DNA of 10,133 bases from J038 sp034437535 (GCA_034437535.1 DAOTTZ010000132.1:1-10133), one strand, 5' to 3'. Positions 1-6,110 are shown, numbered from the stretch's first letter. Notes: generated from the letters alone by a model not told the origin. A program made the numbers and translations.

Positions 1-2
1 GA

Positions 3-86
3 CGTAAAGGTAAGTTATCGTTACGCCAAATGCGCTATCAAGCCGCACTGAATGAAGACTTTTTGCTAGATGTCTTGCGATCTTAA
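3..86 (+). CDS. C-terminal fragment of an unknown protein (cut by window edge)
   Basis: An open frame enters from the left edge, encodes 27 residues and stops at TAA 84-86. The visible peptide begins RKGKLSLRQMRYQAALN and ends DFLLDVLRS; it looks like a plausible charged, helical C-terminus. Codons are AT-rich (TTA, TTG, CAA, GAA), unlike the GC-ending codons of the core genes to the right. It overlaps the next ORF's first ATG by 17 nt. No family can be named from so short a tail, and the frame could be open by chance. Confidence 0.35.
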   Translation, partial: RKGKLSLRQMRYQAALNEDFLLDVLRS

Positions 87-525
87 CTCTATTTCATGCC
101 TTCAACCTGGCTTTGAGGTGACAATCAGTAACAATTCCGATACGGTCGCTAGAAAAGGCATGATCCTGGCCGGTACTCAGGACATCTCGGCGGATACGAT
201 CCTGATTAACGCGCTATCACAGGCCAGCCTGCAATACGGCGGCGTTCCGGTAGAAGACGCACAAAGCGCGGAAGAACTGCTCAACAGCTACTTGATGGCC
301 TTCGGCCTGCAAATCGAGCCGGTGCCATATGAAGAACTGGATCTAACCGCGTTCCGTGCGATAGCGGCAGATGGCGTGCCGCAATTCTTCCCGCCGGGCA
401 CGGTGCTGGTCGCGGTGGAATATGAAGCCGGGATCGCGCTGTATCAAGTCGTGTTCGATGGTCCCATCGCAGATTACGAGCCGCTGGCCCGCGAGATCAT
501 CGCCAACGCCACCATCGGCGGCTAA
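70..525 (+). CDS. Hypothetical protein, probably 5'-truncated remnant of an exported or lipoprotein-like gene
   Basis: The longest reading gives 151 residues from ATG 70; a stop (TAG 67-69) lies immediately upstream in frame and no convincing ribosome binding site precedes it. An internal ATG at 160 (residue 31) has AGAAAAGG only 1 nt upstream. The C-terminal part (about residues 100-151) alternates beta-like strands (VLVAVEYEAG, ALYQVVFDGP) and ends in a short helix, like the C-terminal halves of secreted Chloroflexota proteins I have seen, but I cannot name the family. There is no signal peptide or lipobox although this kind of domain is normally exported. From about codon 31 onward the codons end mostly in G/C; before it they are mixed and AT-richer. 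I infer that the original 5' end was replaced or deleted and that the gene may be non-functional. It ends 19 nt before a strong hairpin shared with dps. Confidence 0.5.
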   Translation: MSCDLNSISCLQPGFEVTISNNSDTVARKGMILAGTQDISADTILINALSQASLQYGGVPVEDAQSAEELLNSYLMAFGLQIEPVPYEELDLTAFRAIAADGVPQFFPPGTVLVAVEYEAGIALYQVVFDGPIADYEPLAREIIANATIGG

Positions 526-544
526 ACAAGCCTCACGATACACA

Positions 545-580
545 AAAAAGCGTCCTACTCAACCGAGCGGGACGCTTTTT
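545..580. terminator. Bidirectional intrinsic terminator between the 70-525 ORF and dps
   Basis: Perfect 11-bp arms (545-555 AAAAAGCGTCC and 570-580 GGACGCTTTTT) flank a 14-nt loop. The A-tract on the left and T-tract on the right make it work on either strand. It lies 20 nt past the stop of the plus-strand ORF and 27 nt past the stop of the minus-strand dps. Confidence 0.88.
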
Positions 581-606
581 GATTTCTGATTTCTTCGCGT
601 GGGCTG

Positions 607-1122
607 TTACGCGCCTTCGATGTGTGCCCGGAGCATCCAGGCCGTTTCCTGATGGGTCTGCAATAATTGCGTCAGGAAGTCTTCCGCGCCGTCGTTGTCG
701 ATGTCGTCGGTCGCGTCGATGGCTTCCCGCAGGGCACGCGCCATCGCTTCATGGTCGTTGAACAAGTTGGTAATCATCTGCTGTGCGGAAGGCACCTCGC
801 CCGGTGTCTCTTCTTGCAGGCGGGCACAACCCAGTACCTCTTTGAGCGTGCCGATGGGCCAACCCCCATAAACGCGGATGCGCTCTGCGATTTCGTCAAT
901 AATCGGGGCCAGCGCGTCATACTGCTTTTCAAACAATTCATGATAAACGGTGAAGTGCGGCCCGGTGACGTTCCAGTGATAATTGCGCGTCTTCATGTAG
1001 AGTACGGTCTCGTCGGCCAGTAGTGTTTGCAGGACGTCAATCGTCTTTGCCAGTACGTCGTCATCCAGCCCGACGTTTGGTTTGATCGTCATGTTGTCAT
1101 CGGCTTGTGTCTGGTCGGTCAT
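607..1122 (-). CDS. dps: Dps family ferritin-like DNA-protection protein
   Basis: The 171-residue protein matches the Dps/miniferritin family over its whole length. Members form hollow 12-mers that oxidise Fe(II) with hydrogen peroxide, store the iron, and in many species bind DNA in starvation or oxidative stress. Visible signatures: NYHWNVTG (residues 47-54) and a helix carrying YDALAPIIDEIAERIR (68-83). The inter-subunit ferroxidase ligands appear intact as H49, H61, D76 and E80, with the same 12-15-4 spacing as E. coli H51, H63, D78, E82. The N-terminus (MTDQTQADDN) is acidic and lacks the lysine-rich tail that gives E. coli Dps its DNA binding, so iron/peroxide detoxification is the safer role. 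The start is well supported: GGAGG (minus strand, 1128-1132) sits 5 nt before ATG 1122. It is divergent from kbl, with its own promoter and a palindrome over the -35. Confident as a family call; DNA binding unknown. Confidence 0.95.
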   Translation of the reverse strand: MTDQTQADDNMTIKPNVGLDDDVLAKTIDVLQTLLADETVLYMKTRNYHWNVTGPHFTVYHELFEKQYDALAPIIDEIAERIRVYGGWPIGTLKEVLGCARLQEETPGEVPSAQQMITNLFNDHEAMARALREAIDATDDIDNDGAEDFLTQLLQTHQETAWMLRAHIEGA

Positions 1123-1143
1123 CTTATCCTCCGTGATTGATAT

Positions 1144-1170
1144 ATTTTACACAAATTTACTGTATGCCAA
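1144..1170 (-). promoter_or_regulatory. Predicted dps promoter
   Basis: Reading the minus strand, TTGGCA (1165-1170; 5/6 to the -35 consensus) is followed by TAAAAT (1144-1149; 5/6 to the -10). The spacer is 15 nt, shorter than the usual 17, and this is the main doubt. Transcription would begin a few nt before the GGAGG site of dps. Confidence 0.45.
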
Positions 1171-1176
1171 TGGCAT
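1164..1176. promoter_or_regulatory. 13-bp palindrome over the dps -35, candidate operator
   Basis: ATGCCA-A-TGGCAT is a perfect inverted repeat with 6-bp arms and a 1-nt centre. It covers the predicted -35 of dps completely, as a repressor or peroxide/metal sensor site would. The regulator is unknown; I do not recognise a Fur, PerR or DtxR consensus. Confidence 0.4.
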
Positions 1177-1206
1177 GAGAGGGTGGTAAATAATTCGTCA
1201 GAGACA

Positions 1207-1215
1207 TGGTAGAAT
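1207..1215 (+). promoter_or_regulatory. Predicted extended -10 promoter of kbl
   Basis: TGG followed directly by TAGAAT (1210-1215) forms an extended -10 element. No TTGACA-like hexamer lies at the normal distance upstream. Transcription from here would start near 1222, which favours translation from ATG 1250 over ATG 1226. Confidence 0.45.
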
Positions 1216-1249
1216 CAAGCCAGCAATGACCGAGAAAAAGGCCGAAAAA

Positions 1250-2449
1250 ATGGATTATACGCTGGACGATAAGACACAATATTTAGCTGACCAAATTGAT
1301 GACTTAAAACAGCAGGGCTTGTTTAACACCATCCGCACGATTGACAGCCCGATGGATGGGCGGATCGTCATCGACGGGCAAGAGGTATTGAACTTCTGCG
1401 CCAACAATTACCTGGGGCTGGCGAATCATCCCCGGCTAAAAGCGGCGGCCAAACGCGCCATTGATACCTATGGCATCGGGCCGGGTGCGGTGCGGACGAT
1501 TGCCGGTACGATGAGCCTGCATGATGAACTGGAAGACCGGCTGGCGACGTTCAAAGGGGTAGAGGCTACCATCACCTTGCAAAGTGGCTTTACCGCGAAC
1601 CTGGCGACCATCCCGGCCCTGGTGGGCAAGGGTGATGTGATCTTCAGCGACCGGCTGAATCATGCCAGCATCATTGATGGATGCCGCCTGAGCCGGGCCA
1701 AGATCATCGCTTATGAGCACAATAACCCGGATGATCTGCGGCAAAAGATCAAAGAGGCCGACGCCAGCGGCGAATACAACCGTCGCTTGATCGTCACCGA
1801 TGGCGTGTTCAGCATGGATGGTGACATCGCACCCCTGCCTGAACTCTACGAGATTGCCAACCAACACGGGATCATGCTGATGGTAGACGACGCACACGGC
1901 GAAGGGGTGCTGGGCCGGGGCGGGCGCGGCATCGTGGATCACTTCGGCCTGCATGGTAAGGTCGATATTGAGGTCGGCACGATGAGTAAGGCGTTTGGCG
2001 TGGTCGGCGGGATTGTGGCGGGCAAGCGCGTGATTATCGACTGGCTGAAGCAACGCGGGCGGCCCTTCCTGTTTTCCAGCGCGATGACCGTGCCCGATGT
2101 CGCCGCCTGCCTGGAAGCGGTAGACATGCTGGAAGAATCCGAAGAATTGGTGGAGCGTCTGTGGCAAAATGGCGACTTCATGAAGCGTGAACTGAGCAAC
2201 CTGGGCTTTGACATCGGCCATAGCACCACGCCGATTATCCCCTTGATGTTGGGTGATGCGCATCTGGCGCGGGAATTCAGCCAGAAGTTGATGCAAAACG
2301 GCGTATTTGCGATGGCGATTGGATACCCGACTGTCCCGCAGGGGTTGGCTCGCATCCGCGTGATGAACACCGCCGCCCACAGCACCGCCGACCTGGAACA
2401 AGCCCTCAGCGCGTTCCAGACGGTGGGCCAGCAGTTGAACGTGATTTAA
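1250..2449 (+). CDS. kbl: Glycine C-acetyltransferase (2-amino-3-ketobutyrate CoA ligase)
   Basis: A PLP-dependent alpha-oxoamine synthase that converts 2-amino-3-ketobutyrate plus CoA to glycine and acetyl-CoA (reversible); in threonine breakdown it follows threonine dehydrogenase. Identity is clear from NFCANNYLGLANHP (residues 48-61), LNHASIIDG (136-144), TDGVFSMDGDIAPL (183-196), VDDAHGEGVLG (212-222) and the PLP lysine in GTMSKAFG (K247). D213 should pair with the pyridine nitrogen and H138 stack on the ring. I chose ATG 1250 (399 residues, against 398 for E. coli Kbl) because AAAAAGG at 1235-1241 is 8 nt upstream. The in-frame ATG 1226 would add 8 residues (MTEKKAEK) but lacks a binding site and lies almost at the predicted transcription start. 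No tdh gene is adjacent, so the substrate source is not shown by context; close relatives (BioF, HemA, Spt) are less likely given the motifs and length. Confidence 0.93.
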   Translation: MDYTLDDKTQYLADQIDDLKQQGLFNTIRTIDSPMDGRIVIDGQEVLNFCANNYLGLANHPRLKAAAKRAIDTYGIGPGAVRTIAGTMSLHDELEDRLATFKGVEATITLQSGFTANLATIPALVGKGDVIFSDRLNHASIIDGCRLSRAKIIAYEHNNPDDLRQKIKEADASGEYNRRLIVTDGVFSMDGDIAPLPELYEIANQHGIMLMVDDAHGEGVLGRGGRGIVDHFGLHGKVDIEVGTMSKAFGVVGGIVAGKRVIIDWLKQRGRPFLFSSAMTVPDVAACLEAVDMLEESEELVERLWQNGDFMKRELSNLGFDIGHSTTPIIPLMLGDAHLAREFSQKLMQNGVFAMAIGYPTVPQGLARIRVMNTAAHSTADLEQALSAFQTVGQQLNVI

Positions 2450-2457
2450 TCCGCACC

Positions 2458-2482
2458 GGGGCCGGCTATCATCGCCGGCCCC
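2458..2482. terminator. GC-rich hairpin between convergent kbl and the WD40-like gene
   Basis: GGGGCCGGC (2458-2466) pairs perfectly with GCCGGCCCC (2474-2482) across a 7-nt loop. It sits 8 nt after the kbl stop and 7 nt after the end of the convergent minus-strand gene. Neither side has a true T-tract, so it may act as a weak or factor-assisted terminator or as an mRNA 3'-end stabiliser for both transcripts. Confidence 0.65.
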
Positions 2483-2489
2483 TTGTACA

Positions 2490-3533
2490 TTAACCCGAAG
2501 ACTCGTCTTCTGTCTCGTCGTCGGCTTCGCTGTCGGTCTCGTCAGCTTCCGGCAGTTCCAGCGGATTCGCCAGCGGCCAGACGGTTACGCCGTTGATGTT
2601 GGTCAGGGCGACCGTCGCGCCTAATGCGACGTCCTGCGGCCCTCTGGAGAGTTCAGCATTGATCGTTTCAATCATCTCTCCCGTTTCTAAATCCCATAGG
2701 ATGACTTGTCCGCCGAAAGTTGAAGTCAACACGCGCCCTTCATAGATCGCGATGGCGATCATGGTATCTTCCTCTACGCCGAAGCTGACAGAAACCGTTT
2801 CCGTCTCGATGTCATAAACATCCAGCGTTTGGCGTCCGCCGATAAGCAGGCGTGTCTCGTCTAGCCAGACAAAATACTCTGCGAACTCCTGCGGGGATGG
2901 CATACTGGCCGTGATCTCGCCGGTAGCCGGATCGTGGAAGTTGAGGTTGCTGGCAAAATCAAGCGTAGCGACCGTCGCGCTGTCCGGCCTGAGAGCGATT
3001 TTGCTAACCATCTGATTGTCGGCTCCGCGCAGGTCGGCGATGCGTTCGCCATTTTCGAGATCCCACACAGAACCGGTGGAGGCACTGCCCACCAACAGCG
3101 TGTTATCTACACTGAAAACGAACGAGTCGCCATCCCCGCCGAAAGCCGCTGGCAGATTCAACGTTTCTTCCAGAGTCTCTGCATCGTGAATGGTGATTGT
3201 TCCGTTGGAATAGCCAATGCCGACCAGACTTCCGTCCGGGCTATAACGAGCATAAAGCGCGTTAAGTTCTGGCTCGACTGTCGCCAACAGGTCACCGGTT
3301 GTTACATCCCATTGCTCGATGATGCTATCGGTCACGAAGCCATCGCGATCAACCGACGCGCTGACGGTGACGAACGTGCTGTCATCCGGGGCGATGGCGA
3401 TGTCGATGACCCGTCCGCCCGCTGGTGAGACGGTCAGCGGCTCCGGGGTATCGTCTTCTGTGTCATCGTCCTGGGCATAGGCGGCACCGTTTGCCACTAC
3501 AAACAACATCAAGAAGATCCAGATCTTCGACAT
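2490..3533 (-). CDS. Secreted WD40-like beta-propeller protein
   Basis: A 347-residue exported protein. Residues 1-20 form a signal peptide (MSK, hydrophobic run IWIFLMLFVV, then AYA before Q21). The mature part consists of WD40/YVTN-type repeats, recognisable by recurrent blade ends such as IEQWDVTTGDLLATV, ITIHDAETLEETL, SVWDLENGERIADL, LDVYDIETETVSV and VILWDLETGEMIETI. About six to seven blades are likely, i.e. one propeller. Acidic low-complexity tracts flank it: DDDTEDDTPEP just after the signal and a DE-rich C-terminus (about 328-347). Such propellers are scaffolds for protein binding; no catalytic residues are apparent. I chose ATG 3533 rather than an in-frame start 12 codons upstream because GGAG lies 8 nt before it and the signal peptide then begins correctly. 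It follows the membrane protein gene by 72 bp on the same strand, so the two may be co-transcribed. Confidence 0.85.
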   Translation of the reverse strand: MSKIWIFLMLFVVANGAAYAQDDDTEDDTPEPLTVSPAGGRVIDIAIAPDDSTFVTVSASVDRDGFVTDSIIEQWDVTTGDLLATVEPELNALYARYSPDGSLVGIGYSNGTITIHDAETLEETLNLPAAFGGDGDSFVFSVDNTLLVGSASTGSVWDLENGERIADLRGADNQMVSKIALRPDSATVATLDFASNLNFHDPATGEITASMPSPQEFAEYFVWLDETRLLIGGRQTLDVYDIETETVSVSFGVEEDTMIAIAIYEGRVLTSTFGGQVILWDLETGEMIETINAELSRGPQDVALGATVALTNINGVTVWPLANPLELPEADETDSEADDETEDESSG

Positions 3534-3563
3534 GATTCTCACTCCAAAAATTGATAAGGTCTG

Positions 3564-3583
3564 GATCAATGTATCATTTGATC
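3564..3583. repeat. Inverted repeat upstream of the WD40-like gene
   Basis: GATCAA (3564-3569) and TTGATC (3578-3583) are perfect 6-bp arms separated by 8 nt in the 72-bp gap before the secreted propeller gene. It could be a regulator site. A second repeat, CGTGAC, occurs twice at 3583-3588 and 3594-3599. At this arm length chance is a real alternative. Confidence 0.3.
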
Positions 3584-3605
3584 GTGACGGAAACGTGACA
3601 GACCG

Positions 3606-4196
3606 TTATTCGTCGGTGGCTTGCTCTGGCCCGGTGCGGAGTTCTTCGCGGTCGTCGTAATCAGAGGCGGCTTCGACGGATACGATGCGATCCAGCCGGT
3701 GAGCATAATACACACGGAAGTCTTCGCCATCGGGGTATTCGGTGAGTGTGTCGTACATCTCCGGGCGGATGCGAAACTCATGGTCGTTGATCGTGAGGAA
3801 ATAGCGGGCGTTAAACCCGCCCTCTTCCTCACGCAGGGTGAGGGTGCCGGCTTGCATCAAGACATCTGACCGGTTTTCCTGCCGCCGTTCGAGGATGCCG
3901 ATCACGTTGATAACCAGTGTCGCGACGACCAGCAGACCGCCACCAATCAACACGAAGGGCAGGATGTTTTCCAGCGATGCCAGCAGGGCTTCGACGTTAA
4001 AGAGCAACGCGCACACGCCAAAGAGCAGGCCACCGGCGATCAAAAAGACGACGGACACACAGCCAATGTCGATAGTCTGTTGGAAGTCTTCGCGATCTAG
4101 CTGGGCTTTTTGCCGTTGGGAAAGTTGCCCGGCCTGGTTGATCCGGAGTTCTTCGGGTGTAAAGTCGAAGGCTTTCATCAGTTCTATGCTGGACAT
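3606..4196 (-). CDS. Conserved two-helix membrane protein of unknown function
   Basis: A 196-residue protein. Residues 1-42 are polar and start MSSIELMKAFDFTPEEL, with a following INQAGQLSQRQKAQL segment; hydrophobic helices lie at about 44-66 (CVSVVFLIAGGLLFGVCALLF region) and 77-102 (LPFVLIGGGLLVVATLVI region). The C-terminal domain (about 103-196) is soluble and beta-rich: Y-F-L-T-I near 130, FRVYYAHRLDRIVSVE near 160-175, then an acidic tail. With few positives near TM1 the topology is uncertain; a hairpin with both termini cytoplasmic is likely. I recall similar proteins (N-terminal 'F..EDL..N..G.LS..Q' motif, two helices, beta domain) in Chloroflexota, but no function is known to me. 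ATG 4196 was chosen; a TTG at 4223 would add nine residues but lies inside the terminator hairpin of the upstream gene. The leader is unusual: ATG follows GGGGATTTTTT directly, so the ribosome site is weak or hairpin-controlled. Confidence 0.75.
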   Translation of the reverse strand: MSSIELMKAFDFTPEELRINQAGQLSQRQKAQLDREDFQQTIDIGCVSVVFLIAGGLLFGVCALLFNVEALLASLENILPFVLIGGGLLVVATLVINVIGILERRQENRSDVLMQAGTLTLREEEGGFNARYFLTINDHEFRIRPEMYDTLTEYPDGEDFRVYYAHRLDRIVSVEAASDYDDREELRTGPEQATDE

Positions 4197-4231
4197 AAAA
4201 AATCCCCGTTGATCGTCTACCAACGGGGATT
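4197..4231 (-). terminator. Intrinsic terminator of the IDO gene, abutting the next start codon
   Basis: On the minus strand AATCCCCGTTG (4221-4231) pairs perfectly with CAACGGGGATT (4201-4211) over a 9-nt loop, and a run of six T (4197-4202) follows. It lies 43 nt after the dioxygenase stop. Its T-run touches the ATG (4194-4196) of the downstream membrane-protein gene, so in readthrough RNA the stem would also hide the GGGGA segment next to that start. Confidence 0.85.
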
Positions 4232-4234
4232 ATA
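4229..4234 (-). promoter_or_regulatory. Candidate -10 box for the membrane-protein gene
   Basis: The minus strand reads TATAAT, a perfect -10, placed so that transcription would begin near 4222-4223, inside the terminator hairpin. Such RNA would lack the left arm of the stem and leave the start region open. The -35 position reads GCAGTC, a poor match, so the call rests on the -10 alone. Confidence 0.4.
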
Positions 4235-4264
4235 GCAGGTTTCCGGGCATAGACTGCCTGCTAT
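4232..4264. repeat. Inverted repeat upstream of the membrane-protein gene
   Basis: ATAGCAGG (4232-4239) and CCTGCTAT (4257-4264) are perfect 8-bp arms 17 nt apart. They start within the TATAAT box of the membrane-protein gene and end 10 nt from the dioxygenase stop. This may be an operator with two half sites or a second hairpin in the dioxygenase 3' untranslated region. Confidence 0.4.
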
Positions 4265-4273
4265 TATCAAGGC

Positions 4274-5425
4274 TTAAACCATCTGCGCTTCGGTTTCCTC
4301 CGCCAGCCGTGCCAGCCAATCCATGAAGATGGTGCCACCGGTTCCCATCGGGTCTTTGACCTTCTCCGCGATGTAAGTGGTCGCGTAGTGATAGTGCATC
4401 CGGCGGAACTCCAGCAGGCGGGTCAGGCAGGCGTTATAAGCACCGTCCAGCGCGGGGTCATTTGTCCGGCGTACCAGACCACGAATGCCGGATTCGTGGT
4501 TGCTGGCGATGAATTCGCGGTGGGGTTTGGGCATGTAATGCCGCATGACCTTGAGATGATGCGTCAGGCCGCTGGCTTCGTGTTGTAGTTCGAGTGCTTC
4601 CACCAGGGCCGGCACGATGGAACTCTGCGCCCCGGTCTGCCCGCGAAAGGTCTTCGGCTCTCCGCCCAGTGTGCTGACGCCGTTATACGTCACATCCTGG
4701 AACATGAAGATATACGGGCGCACCCGGTAATAATATACGTCACTGTCACAGCCTTCTGGCATCCGGTCAAAGGTCTGGATCATCGCCGCGATGCTGGTTT
4801 CGATGGCCTGCAACGCGGTATGCAAGGCCGCCGGGTCTTCCTCAGCAACGGCTTGCTTGCCGTCAATGATGCCACGCAGGGCCGCCGCCGCTCGTGCTTC
4901 AATATCAACGTGAATCAGGATAAACCAGGCTTCGTCATCATTGCCCAGGAACTTTTGAACCAGTTCCAGGTTATCGACCTCAATGCCGCCCGCCGGATCC
5001 TTGCGTTGCCAGTTGGTCAGCACGTAATTGGTATACGTCAGGATGGGCGGACGATCCACCAGGCCACTCAGGAAGGCCAACGGGCGGGCGATACCCGCCG
5101 GGATGTTTTTGGCCGGGGATTCCGGCTCCATGTGGACGTAAGCACTTGCCAGATAGGCATAGATCGTCATCAGGCGTTCCACCACGCGGAAATCGGTCGG
5201 TGTGTCGTGAATCGGTGTTAGATCCAGCGTGGGGAATTGTGCCAGCCAATCACGGATCGAACGATCTGCCAGCCGGTCTGGGAGTTGGCCGGCGGCGTCT
5301 TCCAACTGCTCGATCACCGATGATGATAACGGGGTTTCGGCGTCATTTAACGAGATGAGTGGATCCGGGTTGCACAAGAACCCGCGATCCGGCCAGATTG
5401 TATCCCAACAACTTTGTTTTAGCAT
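4274..5425 (-). CDS. Indoleamine 2,3-dioxygenase family heme protein
   Basis: A 383-residue member of the IDO family, cytoplasmic heme enzymes that insert O2 into the indole ring of L-tryptophan to give N-formylkynurenine, the first step of the kynurenine route to degradation or NAD. Family signatures: YYYRVRPYIF (231-240), FRGQTGAQSS (260-269), YMPKPHREFI (297-306), MHYHYATTYI (343-352) and GTGGT (361-365). By alignment from memory with human IDO1, H344 is the proximal heme ligand (human H346) and R236 the substrate-carboxylate arginine (R231); Y231 falls where human has F226. The flexible loop between the ligand His and GTGGT is about 15 residues shorter than in human, as expected for a bacterial form. 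The start ATG 5425 has GAGGG about 9 nt upstream. No kynureninase or formamidase is adjacent, so pathway use is not shown. It is divergent from moaB and followed by its own terminator. Some bacterial homologues have poor tryptophan activity; substrate remains an inference. Confidence 0.88.
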   Translation of the reverse strand: MLKQSCWDTIWPDRGFLCNPDPLISLNDAETPLSSSVIEQLEDAAGQLPDRLADRSIRDWLAQFPTLDLTPIHDTPTDFRVVERLMTIYAYLASAYVHMEPESPAKNIPAGIARPLAFLSGLVDRPPILTYTNYVLTNWQRKDPAGGIEVDNLELVQKFLGNDDEAWFILIHVDIEARAAAALRGIIDGKQAVAEEDPAALHTALQAIETSIAAMIQTFDRMPEGCDSDVYYYRVRPYIFMFQDVTYNGVSTLGGEPKTFRGQTGAQSSIVPALVEALELQHEASGLTHHLKVMRHYMPKPHREFIASNHESGIRGLVRRTNDPALDGAYNACLTRLLEFRRMHYHYATTYIAEKVKDPMGTGGTIFMDWLARLAEETEAQMV

Positions 5426-5465
5426 TCGATTTCACCCTCTTAAATTTTTCCTTTGCGTTTTGTGC

Positions 5466-5474
5466 ATTGTACCA
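5466..5474 (-). promoter_or_regulatory. Predicted extended -10 promoter of the IDO gene
   Basis: The minus strand reads TGG directly before TACAAT (-10 at 5466-5471). The hexamer 17 nt upstream is TGAATC (5489-5494), a weak -35 that lies within a palindrome. Transcription would start near 5460, leaving a leader of about 35 nt. Confidence 0.5.
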
Positions 5475-5484
5475 GGGTTTTAGG

Positions 5485-5497
5485 GTATGATTCATAC
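5485..5497. promoter_or_regulatory. 13-bp palindrome between IDO and moaB, candidate shared operator
   Basis: GTATGA-T-TCATAC is a perfect inverted repeat with 6-bp arms. It contains the candidate -10 of moaB (TATGAT, 5486-5491) and the -35 position of the divergent dioxygenase gene. One bound protein could therefore control both genes. The half sites resemble NikR half sites (GTATGA/TCATAC), but E. coli NikR sites have a 16-nt gap, so NikR is not claimed. Confidence 0.45.
5486..5491 (+). promoter_or_regulatory. Candidate -10 box of moaB
   Basis: TATGAT matches the -10 consensus in 5 of 6 positions and lies 36 nt before ATG 5527. No good -35 is visible at 16-18 nt upstream, which would fit an activator- or operator-dependent promoter. 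Confidence 0.35.
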
Positions 5498-5526
5498 GAA
5501 AATTCGAAGTGAAAGTGAGAGACAGT

Positions 5527-6036
5527 ATGAGCGCAGATGCACATCAAGCACAAGCCGGGGATGATCCGATTCAGGTGGCGGTCGTCACCGTGAGCGATAC
5601 CCGCACCCCGGAAACCGATAAGAACAAGCCTTACATCGAGGCAGAATTGACCGCACGCGGGCATCAGGTGGTGGCCTACCGCATCATCAAGGACGAGCCA
5701 GATCAAGTTGCGACCGCGCTGGATGATCTGTGCGGTGATGACACCATCCAGATCGTGCTGTTTAATGGCGGGACGGGCATCGCCCCCAGGGATACGACCT
5801 ATGATGTAGTCAGCCGTCACCTGGAAAAGACCTTGCCCGGCTTCGGTGAGTTGTTCCGCATGTTTAGTTATGATGAGGTCGGCGCGGCGGCCATGTTGAG
5901 CCGGGCGGTGGCTGGCGTCTACCGGCAGACGCTGGTTTTTTCTATGCCGGGTAGTACGAACGCGGTCAAGACGGCGATGGAGAAGCTCATCCTGCCGCAG
6001 ATTAATCATCTGGCGTGGGAAGTTGTGCGGCGTTAA
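5527..6036 (+). CDS. moaB: Molybdenum cofactor biosynthesis protein, MoaB/MogA family
   Basis: A 169-residue protein of the MoaB/MogA fold, which binds molybdopterin and, in active members, adenylates it before molybdate insertion. Signatures: VTVSDTR (21-26 region), FNGGTGIAPRDTT (79-91), the PGFGELFRMFSY segment (104-115), the following GAAAMLSRAVAG (119-130) and FSMPGST (138-144). Length is typical of MoaB. Start choice: ATG 5527 with AGTGAGAGA upstream; an in-frame GTG at 5509 would add six residues (MKVRDS) without a better binding site. It is divergent from the dioxygenase gene, and no other moa/moe gene is in the window. Whether it has MogA-type adenylyltransferase activity or is an accessory MoaB cannot be read from the sequence. 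There is no terminator after it; the promoter of the next gene begins immediately past the stop. Confidence 0.9.
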   Translation: MSADAHQAQAGDDPIQVAVVTVSDTRTPETDKNKPYIEAELTARGHQVVAYRIIKDEPDQVATALDDLCGDDTIQIVLFNGGTGIAPRDTTYDVVSRHLEKTLPGFGELFRMFSYDEVGAAAMLSRAVAGVYRQTLVFSMPGSTNAVKTAMEKLILPQINHLAWEVVRR

Positions 6037-6037
6037 A

Positions 6038-6066
6038 TTGCTAGTCCACGCAGACCGGGTTATACT
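6038..6066 (+). promoter_or_regulatory. Predicted promoter of the STAND/TPR gene
   Basis: TTGCTA (6038-6043) and TATACT (6061-6066) are separated by exactly 17 nt. The -35 matches consensus at 4 of 6 positions and the -10 at 5 of 6. The -35 starts 1 nt after the moaB stop, and transcription would begin near 6073, some 38 nt before ATG 6111. Confidence 0.6.
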
Positions 6067-6110
6067 CTCCACATATGATAACCAAAATACAACGAACGGC
6101 GAGGTCATTT

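Noticed and set aside
667..1023. Plus-strand open frame antisense to dps
   Set aside because: Fully covered by a well-supported Dps; its product shows no family features.
1436..2401. Long open frame (321 codons) on the minus strand inside kbl
   Set aside because: It lies wholly antisense to a clear Kbl, has no recognisable domain and is rich in H, A and Q as expected from the complement of GC-biased codons.
3606..3832. Overlapping minus-strand frame near the end of the membrane-protein gene
   Set aside because: Out of frame with the two-helix protein, serine/threonine-rich low-quality translation, no supporting start site.
5485..5497. NikR binding site
   Set aside because: Half sites match GTATGA/TCATAC, but they are 1 nt apart instead of 16 and no nickel gene is nearby.
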